Origin: Adiantum capillus-veneris
Lineage: Eukaryota; Streptophyta; Polypodiopsida; Polypodiales; Pteridaceae
Reading direction: 5' to 3'
DNA: 62,000 nt
Assembly: GCA_014529385.2 (NCBI GenBank)
Contig: CM043942.1
Location: forward strand, 55,551,340-55,613,339
Under the pieces are notes generated by a model. It searched no databases, was not told where the DNA came from, and worked only from the letters and a program-made list of their open reading frames with translations. Of this stretch, positions 33,184 through 49,602 are shown one piece after another (positions within the stretch are counted from its first letter, which is position 1; the number at the start of each line of letters is the position of its first letter). A program made the position numbers and the translations under genes.

Positions 33184-33697
33184 ATTGATATCACTACCAT
33201 ATCCTGGTACCAGGTCCCTATCAAAGTGATATAGAGAACATGTGCTAATACTCGTGTAGCAAATTGCCTAACCCCATGGAGGGTGATCAATCCACAAAAG
33301 GGAATAAGTCTAAAGATTGCTAAAATATTTGAAATTCTCATGAGGAAATGGCTTGTGAAAAAACATAAGGTTATCCTATACAAGCACATAAGCGAGACTG
33401 AACTCTGATCTCGTGAGTCTCTCCTTCTAAACTTAATGGTATTGTAGCTCCATGTGCTTAGCGCGAGCATGTAGCAGTAGGTTCATCCCTTTTGAGAGAT
33501 ACCCCTCCCTAGGGGTCTAGGCAAACATTATACAATTTCAATATACATCAGAGTTGCAAAAGTGTTTGCATAGGGGAGAAGTTCTTAGCACCCGTCCTAG
33601 CATGGAGTTTAAGCTATTAGCCAGATTTAATCCAGTACAGACTGGTGTTACCCCTAAATGTGTAGTATGAATGAAAGCATATTCAAGAGAAATGACC

Positions 33698-35691
33698 AGT
33701 TCAAGCAATGAGATTTAATTGAGTAAGGGAGCCCAAAAAATACATAGTTTCTTGGTTTAAACATATAAAGTCATTTGTAGTTGCCAAACTACACTAGAAT
33801 AGTACCAATTTCATGAGGGGACCTTTGGAAGACCAAAATTATGCTCTTATTCAGCACGTGCTCAAGTATGAAATTATGTCTATTAACTTGCGCGTGACTT
33901 AAAAACTTGTCTTTGAAGTGCATTCCATTGTTTTGTAACACTAAGTGCTAACACATGGCTTTTATAAACATAAAAAGGGACATCTCTACAAAAAGATATA
34001 AGAATTTTATTATTTTTTGGCAAAACAAGTTGAAATTTTACTAAAATTTATGACTTAGAACTTACAAAAATTTCCTCCATACCAATTGTATTTTGACGTG
34101 GAGAAAAATCCAGTGTTTTTTGCCCCTCATAACCAACCTATGGTAGAAGCAAGGTGTAAAAATATTCTTTCTAGCTTGACAAATAAATTGTCAAAACTTG
34201 GTAGGAAAACAGGACACTAGTGTGTCCAATTACAGAACTAGTGTTTAAGGGACTTTCTCATATCTCCTAAAAAATCCTCAACTAGTTAGTCATTGGGCTA
34301 GTTGAGCCAAAATAAAAATATATTGTGACCCATTTGTGTGTAAATATTTCATTATATATACGGCCTAAATATAGGGGTTTTTTTCATAATAATTGATTTT
34401 GTATTTATTTAAATATTTTTACCTAGGTGTGTGTTATTTGCCTAAGAATGCTATGTACACTGACTCTCCATTTTCACAAATTTTCTTACGATTTTGCATA
34501 CTCTTTATTCCATACAGAAATATACTCATCCAAACCTCTCTAAATTTTGGTGTGAACCCACTCCAAGAGAAAATCACAAAAAATGCATTTTACCTAGTCA
34601 TTCCCTTTTACTAAATTACTATTTTCTACATGTGTTTTTTCTTATTTCTTGTTAATAGACCTACATCAATAAAAACAAATAACGGCCCCTAATTTGATTC
34701 CTATATATCTTCATATATTTTATTTTTATATCTATCTATAGGTGACACTATTCAAGTTACCATAAGTTATTTATAGACTAATCTTGTTTTTTTCTAACAT
34801 ATCCATTCATCATATTTGTGAAAAATCCACTTCCATAAATGTTTTCAAACCCCTAAGAATCTATTAGGTCATGCTCTCATTCAAGGAGGGACTCACTTTT
34901 GGAGCCTTATGCAAATTCAACATAAAGGGGGGCCACTAAAGACTTTTGTAGAAAGAAAAACAAGTATTTTGGTGATATTTTTGGCATCCACGTCCACTTA
35001 AATTTGAAGAAGTGATCAAAAGATAAAATGTATCCCACAAGGTAAATAATATTCTCAACGTTTTCTTAGTTTTTCGAGCTACCACTAGTGAGATATGATT
35101 TTATTTATGGACCCCAATCCGCCCACTTTTTCTCACAAGTCAGCCTAGTCTTCTCTCATCTTCCTTCACATTTACACACACACACACTCCTCTCTATCCA
35201 CAACTCAAACTTGCACCTTCCATGGTTTCTCTCACCCTCTTCGCCATTAACCTCCCCTCTCACCTTTATAGTTCTCATAGGGATTTCTACATGTACATAC
35301 ACCCTCTCTATTTCTCTCTCAATCACCTCTAAATTATAATTTCTTCTTACCTATTCTCTATATACTTGCTATCAGTATGTAAACCATGCTTAACCTCTGT
35401 AAATTGAGGTATTTCATCAATCAAATTGCCATTTTCATTGCGGTAATCAACCTTGAAGACGGTGGCATGAAGAGAATGAGAAAGAATAAAAGACTGGAGG
35501 TCATTTTTGATGATCTACACAAGGGTGAGTTCAAAAATCTTGCAATACCGTTTGGTGAATTCAAGGTGACTTGTGTCTTTTAAGTTTCTATCGTTTGAGC
35601 TTTGTTTGACAAAGTGTTTTAGTGTGCTTACATTGCCAATTTTGTGTCCACTTTAAGAAGGTAATGTGGTGAGAGGTCTCCCACACCCTAA

Positions 35692-35693
<2 letters not shown>
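33698..35693. other. No gene seen, AT-rich
   Basis: About 2 kb of AT-rich sequence with only short frames. There is a brief (CA)n near 35174-35188. The 35386-35583 frame has a plausible composition, but I recognise no family. Confidence 0.45.
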
Positions 35694-35695
<2 letters not shown>

Positions 35696-35731
<36 letters not shown>

Positions 35732-35782
35732 TGTGTGTGCGTGCGTGCATGCGTGTGTGTGTGTGTGTGTATGTGTGTGTTG
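35696..35782. repeat. (GT)n microsatellite, imperfect
   Basis: GT run with occasional AT, GC and CATGC interruptions over about 85 bp. Confidence 0.93.
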
Positions 35783-36365
35783 GCAATGTTTAGCATTTGG
35801 TTAGTTTCGACAAGCTCTACGATAGCATCATAATGAACCATCTCCATTTGAAAGTCACGAACAAGGTATTATGCAAGTTCCATTCCTCTCTCTCTTCCCT
35901 TTGCTCTAGCTCTCTCTTGCCTCATTTGGTGTGTGTCTTAGTGTGAGATTGTTTGTGTGTGTTTTGTTGCAACTCTTCTTGGTCGTGACAATATCTTGCT
36001 TGCATCCTAGTTTGCATCCCATGACTAGGTGGTGCCCCTTCACTTATTTGGTTGTGGGTTTGTTGTTGTTTTTTCTTTCTTGTGGTTGCCCCAGCCCCAA
36101 TTGAGAAGCACAAGAGCCTTGAGGGGTGCTTAGAGGTTGCTTCTCTTGATGCTTACCTAGAACACCTCAACGGCATTGTGTGATCTTAATTTTGGTGTGA
36201 TCATGAGCGAAAGTATGAAAACCAAAGTTGCTGACAAAGGGGAGTGCGGGTGAGGGTGTAAACTTCCTCTTCCCCTTGATTTCAAAAATACTTACTCCCT
36301 TCCCTTGCTCTTATGGAATCTTCACGAACATGCCTTGACTCATCTTTATTGCCTCTAAATTTGAA
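35783..36365. other. No gene seen
   Basis: T- and G-rich strand with scattered CTCTCT words. Nothing recognised. Confidence 0.4.
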
Positions 36366-36612
36366 AGAGAGAGAGAGAGAGAGAGAGAAAGCCGAATCCT
36401 TAAGAGAGAACCCTTCTTCTTCCTCACCATGGTAGAGAGACAGAGACAGAGGGAGGGAGAGTCAAATCCTTGCACTCCCCCGTTCTCCTTGTCTCCCTTG
36501 TTGTTCCTCTTAACCTCCTCTTTTCTTGTTATTCCTCATCTCTTGTGAGAGATTCCCGTCTTTACTTCCTTCACCATTTAAATATTTATATATATATATA
36601 TATATAATTATA

Positions 36613-36648
<36 letters not shown>

Positions 36649-36774
36649 TGTATGTATTATATATAGAGAGAGAATCCTTGCACCCCCCCTTTTCCCTTTT
36701 TTTTTCTTGCTCTTCACCATGATCCCAAGAGAGAGTGATCTCTAGCTCCTCTCCTCGTTATATCCTCCTCTTAC

Positions 36775-36817
<43 letters not shown>

Positions 36818-36853
36818 TTTCTCCTTCTTTCCCAAAGGATGTCTAGAGGGAGT

Positions 36854-36895
<42 letters not shown>
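36366..36895. repeat. Cluster of microsatellites with a 42-nt poly-C
   Basis: (GA)n at 36366-36388, (TA)n at about 36588-36620, (TATG)n at about 36620-36657, a run of 42 C at 36776-36817, and (GA)n at 36854-36895. The spacers are CT-rich and repeat TCCTTGCA and CCTCTT words, so the whole 530 bp may be a degenerate tandem array. Confidence 0.92.
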
Positions 36896-36898
<3 letters not shown>

Positions 36899-37472
36899 AT
36901 CAAGAGATCTCCCCCTTAGAGGCTTCCCTTCGCTCATTAACTCCTCCTCCTTGCATGCTAAAAAAAATTCTAATAATAAATATCACTCTTTCCACTAGCT
37001 TGGACGCTAAGAAAAGGCATGGGAAAATCCTCTGGTGATATGACAGGTGAGCAATTTCACTGCATAAAAATAGCCAAGAGTGGTCCCAATATAATTGGAA
37101 ATTCCGTGTTTCACAAAACATCATGAGATTTCCCATATCTCCCTCCTTCCATGCTCACTGCCTGTGCCCCATTTTCCCTTTCTTCGCTATATTTTCACAT
37201 CATTTCTCCTATGTTTGGCTATGGGTAGCCATGAAGTCTTTGAGTGGCCTTTTCCACTTATGGGCGGCCATTAAAGAGGATACATGTTGAATAATCCTCG
37301 CCAAGCACATTATGTTCTCTAATAACCTTCGTCTTGGAAATGTTGTGGCTTAGAAAGCAAAACAACCCATAACTTCTTTCCTCTCCTATGTTTCGCATAC
37401 TCCACAAGATACTTGGTTTAAGTGACAACATTTTTGTCAATAAATTATTCATGCACTTTTAATCCTTTTTAA
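36896..37472. other. No gene seen
   Basis: Between the microsatellite cluster and the 223-bp tandem repeat. I recognise no coding or element signal. Confidence 0.4.
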
Positions 37473-37947
37473 AGTGCACCACATTTGCATAGTTATCAAC
37501 CACAACAATATCAAGCACTCTGTTGCTTTAAAAAATGCATCACGTTTGGCTAGTACATATCAACCAAAGCATTGTCAAGCACATATTTCTTCTTCTATCC
37601 GTGCTCCTATTGTGTATATATCTCGCAATCAATGTACTCCAAGAGACTACATTCTTCCAAACTGTTAGCTCCTCTGTTTCTTTTGTCCTCTGCGTAGTGC
37701 ACCACAATTTGCATACTTATCGACCACAGCATCGCCAAGCACTCTTGTGCTTTCAAAAATGCATTACATCTGGCCCACACATCAACCAAATCATTTTCAA
37801 TAAGAACATATTTATCCTTGTAGTCGTGCCCCTATTGTATACATACTTGGCGATCAATGTACTCCAAGGGACTACATTCCAAACTGTGGGCTCCTCCAAC
37901 TCTTTTGTCCTTTCGAAAGTGCACCGCATTTGACACAATTATTGACC
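37473..37947. repeat. Tandem repeat, 222-223 bp, two copies plus partial
   Basis: Units start with AGTGCACC at 37473, 37696 and 37918. Shared blocks include ATCAACCA...TCAAGCAC, CAATGTACTCCAAG and CTACATTC...CCAAACTG. The third copy is only about 30 bp. Each unit may itself contain an older internal duplication of about 75 bp (ATCAACCA-x-AGC occurs twice). Confidence 0.85.
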
Positions 37948-38214
37948 AAAGTGTAATAGGACCTTTTTTACAAAGTTTTAGCCATAACTTTGCTTGAAGC
38001 AAAAAAGGAAGGCACAAGTGTTGGAGGCATGGTAATTAGAAAATCACTGTTTGTTTTTCCTGCATCAGGAAGAAGCCGTCAATTATAGAAAGTGTTGTTA
38101 AATCTTAAGGTCTTGATAGAAAGGTTTATTGCTGTGCATTTTCAAGGCTTCTTAGACTTAATGTTGCCAATCTCTCAAGATATGTGTGTGGCCTGTTGAT
38201 GATGTGCACTACGG

Positions 38215-38598
38215 TCAGAACAGCTTCCCCCAATACTCTAGAGTAAGCTTCGCCATAGACATCATAGAGATAACTCGCTCTTGAAGCGTGCGATTCATTC
38301 TTTCAGCTATCCCATTTTGTGAAGGTGTGTATGGAGGAGTTAACTGCCAATGAATCCCTCTTCGATTGCAAAAATCCTTGAACTCCGTGGAGATGTATTC
38401 TCCACCATTGTCCGTGAAAAAATCTTTGAGCTTTATTCCTGATTGGTTCTCAACCATGGCGAGGAATTTTTGGAACGTAGAAAAGACCTCTTCCTTACGC
38501 TTAAGAAGATAGACCCACACCTTTCTAGTAGAATCATCTATGAACGTGAGAAAGATGTTTGCCCCCCCTAGAGTTTTACGTGGCATCGGACCACACAA
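38215..38598 (-). CDS. Copia integrase core fragment (open segment)
   Basis: 127 open codons covering the rve core. First Asp in TFIDDSTRK, second in FFTDNGGEY, and Glu in NGIAERMNR at roughly 60 and 35 residue spacings. No start of its own. It is a piece of the larger broken polyprotein. Confidence 0.75.
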   Translation of the reverse strand: MCGPMPRKTLGGANIFLTFIDDSTRKVWVYLLKRKEEVFSTFQKFLAMVENQSGIKLKDFFTDNGGEYISTEFKDFCNRRGIHWQLTPPYTPSQNGIAERMNRTLQERVISMMSMAKLTLEYWGKLF

Positions 38599-40214
38599 AT
38601 CACTGGTGCACTAAGTCTAGGGGTTCTCCTAGTTTCTTGTTCAATGGTGAAGATGTTAACCTAGTATGTTTGCCGTATAGACAATGCTCACACAATGGAA
38701 AGTCCGTGTAATCTTACACATGTAAGTACCCAAAACACTGAAGTGTTTTAATTCCCTTTTGGCTAATATGCCCTAGCCGGCTATACCACGACTCAGTACA
38801 TGGAAGCTCGGCAACATAGATAAAGTGTTCGCCGACACTGAAAACAAACATAGAGTAAGGGGTCCATTTTTACCACCTTTCATCGTGATAAGGTAGTTCT
38901 TGTGGATCAACCAAGAATGATTACCAAAAACTGTAGTGTATCCAAGATCATCCAATTGCCCTATAGAAAGCAAGTAAGCATGGGCACATGTCTGACATTC
39001 TCCAACACAAAAGTAATGTCATTATGCATCTAAAGTTTCACATCACCAATGCCAATAATGTCAAGCTCATAGAAATCACCAACCTTGATTATGCCATGCA
39101 TGGATGCATAAGAGGAGAATCACTCTCTATTCGGTGTGACATGAAATCTTGCACCAGAATCAAGAATCCAATTCTGTGCATAACCCTCATCCTATGCAAC
39201 CAAAGCATCTAGAGTGAGATCTAAAGTGGAAATGAGAATATCTGAGGGATCTGGTGTCACCTGTGGATGAATCTCTGTTGTCATAACGTTCATCACGGGA
39301 GGAGGAGCATCCTCTACTGCAGTGGTAGGTATGGGAGGCTCAACCACATTGAGCTCCTCAATCCTTATTGTACTTTTATCTTTGCCAGAATTATCTTTTT
39401 GCATGTTTTTCTGATCTCCTAGGAAACTGCAACGATCCTTTTTGTAATGGCCCTTCTTATGGCAATAGTAACACTCGACATTTCTGGCATGGAAGTCTCT
39501 ACTTGAGTTCCTGTGTCTGCTAGGACAACGAGGATTTTGCTCTCTATTTTTATTTTTATTTTGTTCCTATCATAGTCTCTTGCCTTTGTTGAGCTGCCAA
39601 CCATATATGCATCTCCATGACTAGCACCGTCGAGAGATTTACATCGAATTCCTTCAGTGAGCAACGCATTTGGGACATCATTGAACACTAAATTTCCATT
39701 CGGAGCCGAATTGCTAATGGTTGTGCAAAAGATGTCCCATGAACTGGGTGGAGAGCATAACAAGAATATAGACTTGAGTTCTTCGTCAAACTCCTTAAAG
39801 CCCTAAGACGTCAACTCACTAAACAAGGAGTTGAACTCATTTAAGTGACCCAAAATTGTGCTACCTTCTTTCATGTTGAGCTTCATAATCTTTTTCATGA
39901 GAAAAACTTTGTTGGTTGGACCTTTTTTCTCCCATGTTGAACATAAGCTATCCCAAAGTTCCTTGTTTGTTGTCTTCCCTATGATAGTGAAGAACACTCA
40001 CTCGGCTAGAGGTTGCCATATCGTAGCCATGGCTCTCGAATCGAAAATCTCCCACTGAGCTTGTATATAGTCATCATCCTCTGCATGCTCTTTCAACGAT
40101 TCTCATAGACCTTTGTTTGTCAAAACATCTTTCATGCGGTCTTTCTACATGGTGAAGTTGCTTCCATCAAACTTGCGAATGAAATGCTCCTCCTTTTTTC
40201 AAGAAGAAGCCATC
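38215..40214 (-). pseudogene. Copia gag-PR-integrase, copy B, truncated
   Basis: Read right to left: gag from ATG near 40214 (MASS, early stop), KELWDSLCSTWEKKGPTNKV, KIMKLNMKEGSTILGHLNEF; zinc-knuckle-like CYYCHKKGHYKKDRC near 39470 (one residue longer than C-x2-C-x4-H-x4-C); protease WILDSGARFHVTPN near 39150, with FVLENVRHVPML; pre-integrase LLSIGQLDDLGYTTVFGN and CEHCLYGK; integrase core FLTFIDDSTRKVWVYLLKR, FFTDNGGEYIS and YTPSQNGIAERMNRTL with D, D and E visible. It ends at 38215 inside the integrase; RT and RNase H are gone. Multiple stops and frameshifts. The 5' half is part of duplicated block B. Confidence 0.88.
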
Positions 40215-40523
40215 ACTAACAAGAGGGTTTGAGGGGTGCCAAACTATGGCGAGATGCTACAAAAATTTGGGCAAAGTAACCTTTGTATCTGGAGTAAAAT
40301 CTCAACCAAAATAGGCTCAAAGGTGCCAATAATGAATGTCACGACTCGCGGGAAGGAAATCCGACAGAGTCTCCATTGTATGAGGAGTCAAAACTCAACC
40401 CAAAATACGCATAAATCTGCCAACTCCACTAACTGTGCATCTACTGCAAAAAACCACTACTGTGTGACCGCCAACTCGATGTCAAAAGCACAAAAAACCA
40501 TCGAGATACATATCTCTCTCTCT

Positions 40524-40525
<2 letters not shown>

Positions 40526-40616
<91 letters not shown>
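40526..40616. repeat. (GT)n(GA)n microsatellite
   Basis: GT to about 40563, then GA to 40616. Shorter allele-like counterpart of 32546-32791 in the duplicated block. Confidence 0.95.
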
Positions 40617-40617
<1 letters not shown>

Positions 40618-40707
40618 AACAATTATCTTCCATGAATCATTTTAGATGTCATTAAGTGGAATAGATAGCCCACTTTTGTTTTCAAGGACAAAAAAAGGGA
40701 GGAGTAA

Positions 40708-41010
40708 TGTCAGGGAAATGGTAGCACCATGGGGACACGGACCAAACTAGGCATGCAAGGTTTAAGGGTAGGGCAATGGTAAGACTAGGGAGGCATGGCC
40801 CTATGATAAGCATGCAAGGTTTACTCGTCTCCTAAGACAAGCTAGAAGTCTATAAAAAGGAGAGAGCTTGGATGGAGAATTGCATGCAATGAAATAGTTT
40901 CCCTACCTCGCGCTAGGGTTATGTAAATATTCACGATCTAAGCATAAAATGGAGGAAAGAACCTCCTAGTGAGTAAAAAAGTGTTGAATGGTCCTAAGTT
41001 TGTCCATTGA
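40708..41010 (+). repeat. LTR-like unit, copy 2
   Basis: TGTCAGGGAAATGG after the purine tract AAAAAAAGGGAGGAG. Same sub-units and TATAAAAAGG as copy 1. Edges are inferred from copy 1. Confidence 0.5.
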
Positions 41011-41521
41011 TATCACTACCATATCCTGTAGCAGGGCCCTATCAAAGTGATATAGAGAGCATGTGCCAATACTCGTGTAGAAAATTTCCTAACCCTATGG
41101 AGGGTGATCGATCCACAAAAGGGAATAAGTCTAAAGATTGCTAAAATATTTGAAATCCTCATGAGGAAATGGCTTGTGAGAAAACATAAGGTTATCCTAT
41201 ACAAGCACATAAGAGAGACTGAACTTTGATACCGAGAGTCTCTCCCTCTAAACTGAACGGTATTGTAGCTCCATGTGCTTAGTGCGAGCATGTAGCAGTA
41301 GGTTCATCCCTTTTTGAGAGATACCCCTCCCTAGGGGTTTATGCAAAAATTATACAATTTGAATATACATCAGAGTTGCAAAAGAATTTTCTTAGGGGAG
41401 AAGTTCTTAGCACCCGACCTAGCATAGAGTTTAAGCTTTTAGCCAGATTTAATCTTGTACAGACTAGTGTTACCCCTAAATGTGTAGTATGAATGAAAGA
41501 GTATTCAAGAGAAATGACCAA

Positions 41522-41571
41522 GTGGAGGATGAATATATATGGACACCACATTATTGTAATAGAGGGAGAGG

Positions 41572-41610
<39 letters not shown>

Positions 41611-42059
41611 GGGCCGGGTGAAATTGAGTGCCTATAGACACAACAGAATGCAAAAAGATAATTTTTGATGGCCCCACCTAAATGAACGGGCAACCATGAG
41701 TTGATGCAAGTACAAATTCTGGATATACCATACCTTAAAATATTAATGACTAGTCGAACCATCGGACCCTTTGTAGTGATCAACCGGTCCACCAATCCCC
41801 TTCCTCTCCTACTACGGACAAAGAGAATTTCACTTCACAAGGGAGCGAGTCAGAACACCTCCAAGTTACATGAGCCAGACATGAGTTGAGGCCGTTCCAC
41901 CTCTCTCCATAAACCCAAGCTCTAAAAGGATTTGAAATAATAACAAGTGGTAGGAAATCAACACCAACCATACCAGTTTAGGTACCATGCCTCTCCGATG
42001 CCTAGCATTGGGTGTTTAGACAAAACCAAGGCAAGATTTTTGATGTGTTAGCTATGTAG
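41522..42059. other. (GA)n and unrecognised sequence
   Basis: GA run at about 41566-41607. Otherwise no recognisable feature. Confidence 0.5.
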
Positions 42060-42620
42060 GGACTTCCTCCAATTGAGGGACTTCCTCCCCTATGGCAACA
42101 CCTAATTTGCAAAAATATCATATGTGCCCTCCTTGTCCTAAGGTTGCACTGTGCTTAGAGGGATTGATCATGCATTCAAGAAGTGGAAGCTCAAGTACAT
42201 GTATAGGAAAAACCCTAGGTGTCACAACGAGGATAGGACCAAGAGGGCACAACCCTAGGGTAGGCATGCAAGGTTTTGGGGTAGTCTAACGATAGGACCA
42301 AGGAGGCATAGCTCTAGGCTAGGCATGCAAGTTCAGGTCTCCTAAGGATAGGCTAGGATTCTACGAAAGGAGAGAGTCTAGGTCCCTTGCATGGGAGGTT
42401 TCATGAAATCAACAAGCTCAAGTCAAAAACCATTAATGTTCTTAATAAACAATAACCCAAATTTATTTTTAAGGAGAAATTTTTTTTGAAAAGGGGGGAG
42501 TGATGTCAAGGAAATGGTAGGACCAAGGGGGCCCCGGCATGCAAGGTTAAAGGGTAGGGAAATGGCAAGACCAGGGGTGATGGAATTAGGCTAAGCATGC
42601 AAGGTTTACGGGTCTCCTAA
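42060..42620. repeat. Dispersed repeat, matches 48640-49255
   Basis: Shares with the later copy the order CTCCAATTGAGG, GGAAGCTCAAGTACATGTATA, CCCTAGGTGTCAC, doubled GGCATGCAAG motifs, TCAACAAGCTCAAGT and a purine-rich stretch before TGTCAAGGAAATGG at 42504. The unit looks like a tandem pair of LTR-like pieces (starts at 42220 and 42504). Confidence 0.75.
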
Positions 42621-43100
42621 AAACATGCTAGAAGTGTATAAAAGGAGAGAGGCAATGCCATGCATAGATCTCGTGCCTCACAATAGGGTTATGGATGTAT
42701 TCACTATCTAAGGATAACAATCAAGGGAAAACCTCCTCCTGAGGAGCAAGAAAAGTGTTGAATGTTCCTAAGTTTGTTGATTGACATCACTACCATATCA
42801 TGGGAGTAGATCCCTATCAGAGTGATATAGTGAACACGTGCCAATACTCATGTGTAGCAAACTCCCTAACCCTGTGGAGGGTGATCACTCCACAAAAGGG
42901 AATAAGTCCAAAGATTTCTAAAATGTTTGAGCTTCTTGTGAGGAAATGCCGTGTGAAAAAACATAAGGTTATCCTATGCAAGCAGATAAACGAGAAAAAT
43001 ATCTGGTGGAGAGAGACTCTCCTCCTAGACTTAATGGGTATTGTAGCTCCATGTGCTTGGTGCGAGCATGTCACACTAGGTTCATCAATTTTGACTATGT
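42504..43100 (+). repeat. LTR-like unit plus downstream leader, copy 4
   Basis: AAAAGGGGGGAG precedes TGTCAAGGAAATGG at 42504. TATAAAAGGAGAGAG lies near 42638, then TTGACATCACTACC. The tract to 43100 matches 33184-33480 and 41010-41300 (TATCAGAGTGATATAG, CCACAAAAGGGAATAAG), so the leader region of the element is present too. Confidence 0.6.
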
Positions 43101-43988
43101 TGCTTCTTTGTGAAACATGATACACAAGAGTTATCCTAGCACACAACCAAAAGCACTTGTGGAAACATTAGTGTCATAACTGTTAGCCCACTCTGAATCT
43201 TGAAAACTATCCAAACATGGTAATTACAATCCCTCTTGGGATAAAGAAACTAGAGATGTATAGTGTCAATCAAGTGGAAACGGGTCTGTCGAGCAACTTG
43301 TTAATTCCTAGACCCACACCTATACAAAAACCTTGTTACCTATGAGACTTCTGAACATTATATGGTAATGATGCACGTGACTACCAACAATTTCTCCCCT
43401 TCAACCTACTAGGAGGTTAATCTCACCACGCTCAAATATGTGAGCAGTGCCATTAAACTTTTCTAGACTTTCTAGTTGCACAACACTAGGTAATATATCT
43501 TGACAATTATGTTGTGTGCCCTTGAACTTCTTGATCTTCTTTATGATGTGGATGGGCTTTCTTGCAAGCTTAACTCGAAAAAATGGTATTTGAGCACACT
43601 GTAGAAACATGACTTCATCCTAAGCAATGTTGTGAGCATCAATGCCCTTATATCAATTACCCACATCTAGGTGATCTTTGTTTAACATTCATTAGGTGAA
43701 ATGGCCTTTCAAAAATATCATAGATTTTCATACTGTTAAAATTCATACTCAAGCTCATTTGACCTCTATTTTTATTAGAAAAAGCACGATTGAGGAGTTT
43801 TTGTGCTTTTGTACAAACTTTTCCATAGTGAAAATTCTCGTAAAGTCGGTCCTTTGTGAGCTATGATATGTAGCACCTGAACCCATTAGCTTTGTGCCAC
43901 TTTTTTATATATATAGCTATTCTATACAACTACCCATTCTAGAATTTTATCACAAAACATATCCTTGCAAGGGAATTTTGAATGTTGG

Positions 43989-43992
<4 letters not shown>
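43101..43992. other. No gene seen
   Basis: Nothing recognised. The 43401-43610 minus frame has no family features. Confidence 0.4.
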
Positions 43993-46419
<2,427 letters not shown>

Positions 46420-46787
46420 ATGGTCGACAACAACATAGATGTTTTCAAGATGTTTGTTGCTAAGGAAAAGTTAGATGGGCATAACTAACCAATGTGGGCT
46501 TGCATGATGATGTTTGTCCTTATGTCAAAGGGTGTAACAATTATCTTTGATGAAGCATTTCAGGCGTCATTAAGTGGTGTTGCATTAGTAGAAGTGTAAT
46601 GGAAATGGTAAATCGTATTTATTGCAGAGCATACAAGTGGTAAATGTATTGCTGCTCTATGGAATGTGCAAATGACAATAGATTCATTATCATTGTATTA
46701 TAAAAGAGCTCTTCGTGAGCTTTAGTCACTTTATGTTCGGGCACACAATGTGTATTCATTTTTTATCATTTAAAAATATATAAGTAA
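46420..46787 (+). pseudogene. Copia gag remnant, internally deleted element
   Basis: From ATG at 46420 the frame reads MVDNNIDVFKMFVAKEKLDG, then HN-stop-PMWACMMMFVLMSKGV, the Copia Gag start motif 'KLDG-x-NYP-x-W'. The expected Tyr codon is TAA at about 46486. Later stops interrupt EVxWKW and end near 46724. Only the first third of gag remains. About 45 bp on, a purine tract and an LTR start follow with no pol in between, so the element lost its whole interior. Confidence 0.6.
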
Positions 46788-46819
46788 ATATGTGCAAGAG
46801 AAAAATGCTCACTCTTGCA

Positions 46820-47130
46820 CGGGGGGAGATTGTGAACAATGCTTGTGTCTTTCTTCTCTCCTCTCGTCTCTTCTCTCTCGTCGTGCCGGTGTAGCACTCC
46901 GCTCTAGGAGGTGCACCTGCATGTGCTCTCTCGCTCTATCTTGCTCTTTCTTTCTCTCTATTTGCGTATAGCTTTGATCACCTGCTTGTGGATGTGCCAA
47001 GTATGCAGATTTGTCAATTTTACGAATTGTATTATGTTATTCTTGATATTTGCAGGGCTCTCCATGCTCCCATTTGTAGCAGTAGTATTAGAGTGTAGAA
47101 AAAGGTCCTTGGAATTGCAACTTCAATAAA
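46820..47130 (+). repeat. PPT and 3' LTR of the deleted Copia
   Basis: ACGGGGGGAGAT then TGTGAACAATGC at 46831. CT-rich R-like sequence follows. A very similar purine tract plus start (GGTGGGGAGATTGCGAAGA) recurs at about 47135-47155, so a second, diverged LTR start may lie there. AATAAA at about 47126 could be the polyadenylation signal. Confidence 0.45.
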
Positions 47131-47155
47131 AGACGGTGGGGAGATTGCGAAGAGC

Positions 47156-48639
<1,484 letters not shown>

Positions 48640-49255
48640 CTCCAATTGAGGTACTTCTTGCTCCGTGGAAACACCTATTCTACATGAAAAAACTCATCTT
48701 TTTTGTCTTGGAATTGAGGCTGCACTTCCCATATTTTTTGCTTACGATGAGTGTGCTTAGAATCATGAATTCAAGGAGTGGAAGCTCAAGTACATGTATA
48801 TAGTAAAAACCCTTGGTGTCACGGTAATGGTAGCACCAAGAGGGAACAACCCTAGGCCAGGCATGCCAAGCTTTGGAATACAGTAAAAGTTGGACCAAGG
48901 GGGCATGGCCTGAGGCTAGGCATGAAAGGTTAAGGGTCTCCAAAGAATAGGCTAGGAGTCTACAAAAGGAGAGAGGCTAGGTGAAGAATGGCATGCACAG
49001 TTCTCTTGCATGGGAGATTTTGTGCAATCAACAAGCTCAAGTGGGAAACCATTTATGTTCTTAAGTAGCAATTAAAAATAATGTCTTCAAAGACAAAAAA
49101 ATTTCTCAAATGGGGGAGTTATAATGTTAAGGAAATGGTAGGACCAAGGGGCATCGCCCTAGGCTAGGCATGCAAGGTTCAGGGGTAGGGAAATGGTAAG
49201 ACCAAGGGGGCATGGACTTATGCTAAGCATGCAAGGTTAATGGGTCTCCTAAAGA
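48640..49255. repeat. Dispersed repeat, second copy of 42060-42620
   Basis: Same order of blocks as the first copy, with LTR-like starts at 48817 (TGTCACGGTAATGG) and 49125 (TGTTAAGGAAATGG, preceded by TGGGGGAGTTATAA). More diverged than copies A and B of the 2-kb block. Confidence 0.75.
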
Positions 49256-49602
49256 TAGATTAGTCAAAAGCAAGGCTTTCAGGATCAAGGCTCCATATTT
49301 ATGTATGCATTGGATGCATAATCATTTCAAAGTCATTGTAACTTGCCAATGTGTAGGCAAATAGGTATGTGAAGTACATTGAAAATGCAATCATGCCACT
49401 AGATGTTCTGACTTCCGATGACACAGGTAGTGGTTATCAAAATTGGTAAGTATATTAACTTTAAGTTTCAATTTTGAGCTTATTCACCTTTGCAAGATTT
49501 TATACAATGCCAACTTGACAAGCAAACATTGTTTTGGTCAAGTAGAGATTGGTAATAAGATGAAATTTGAAAGCTAAGATTCTTGAGCTATCTATTTCAT
49601 GA
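49256..49602. other. No gene seen
   Basis: AT-rich; nothing recognised. Confidence 0.4.

Larger units (their letters stand above)
39566..41521. repeat. Duplicated block, copy B (about 1.96 kb)
   Basis: Partner of 31622-33697. It holds the Copia gag remnant, a simpler microsatellite, the LTR-like unit starting at 40708 and the downstream tract. Left of 39566 the Copia sequence continues, which shows copy A lost that part at the Gypsy junction. Confidence 0.9.
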
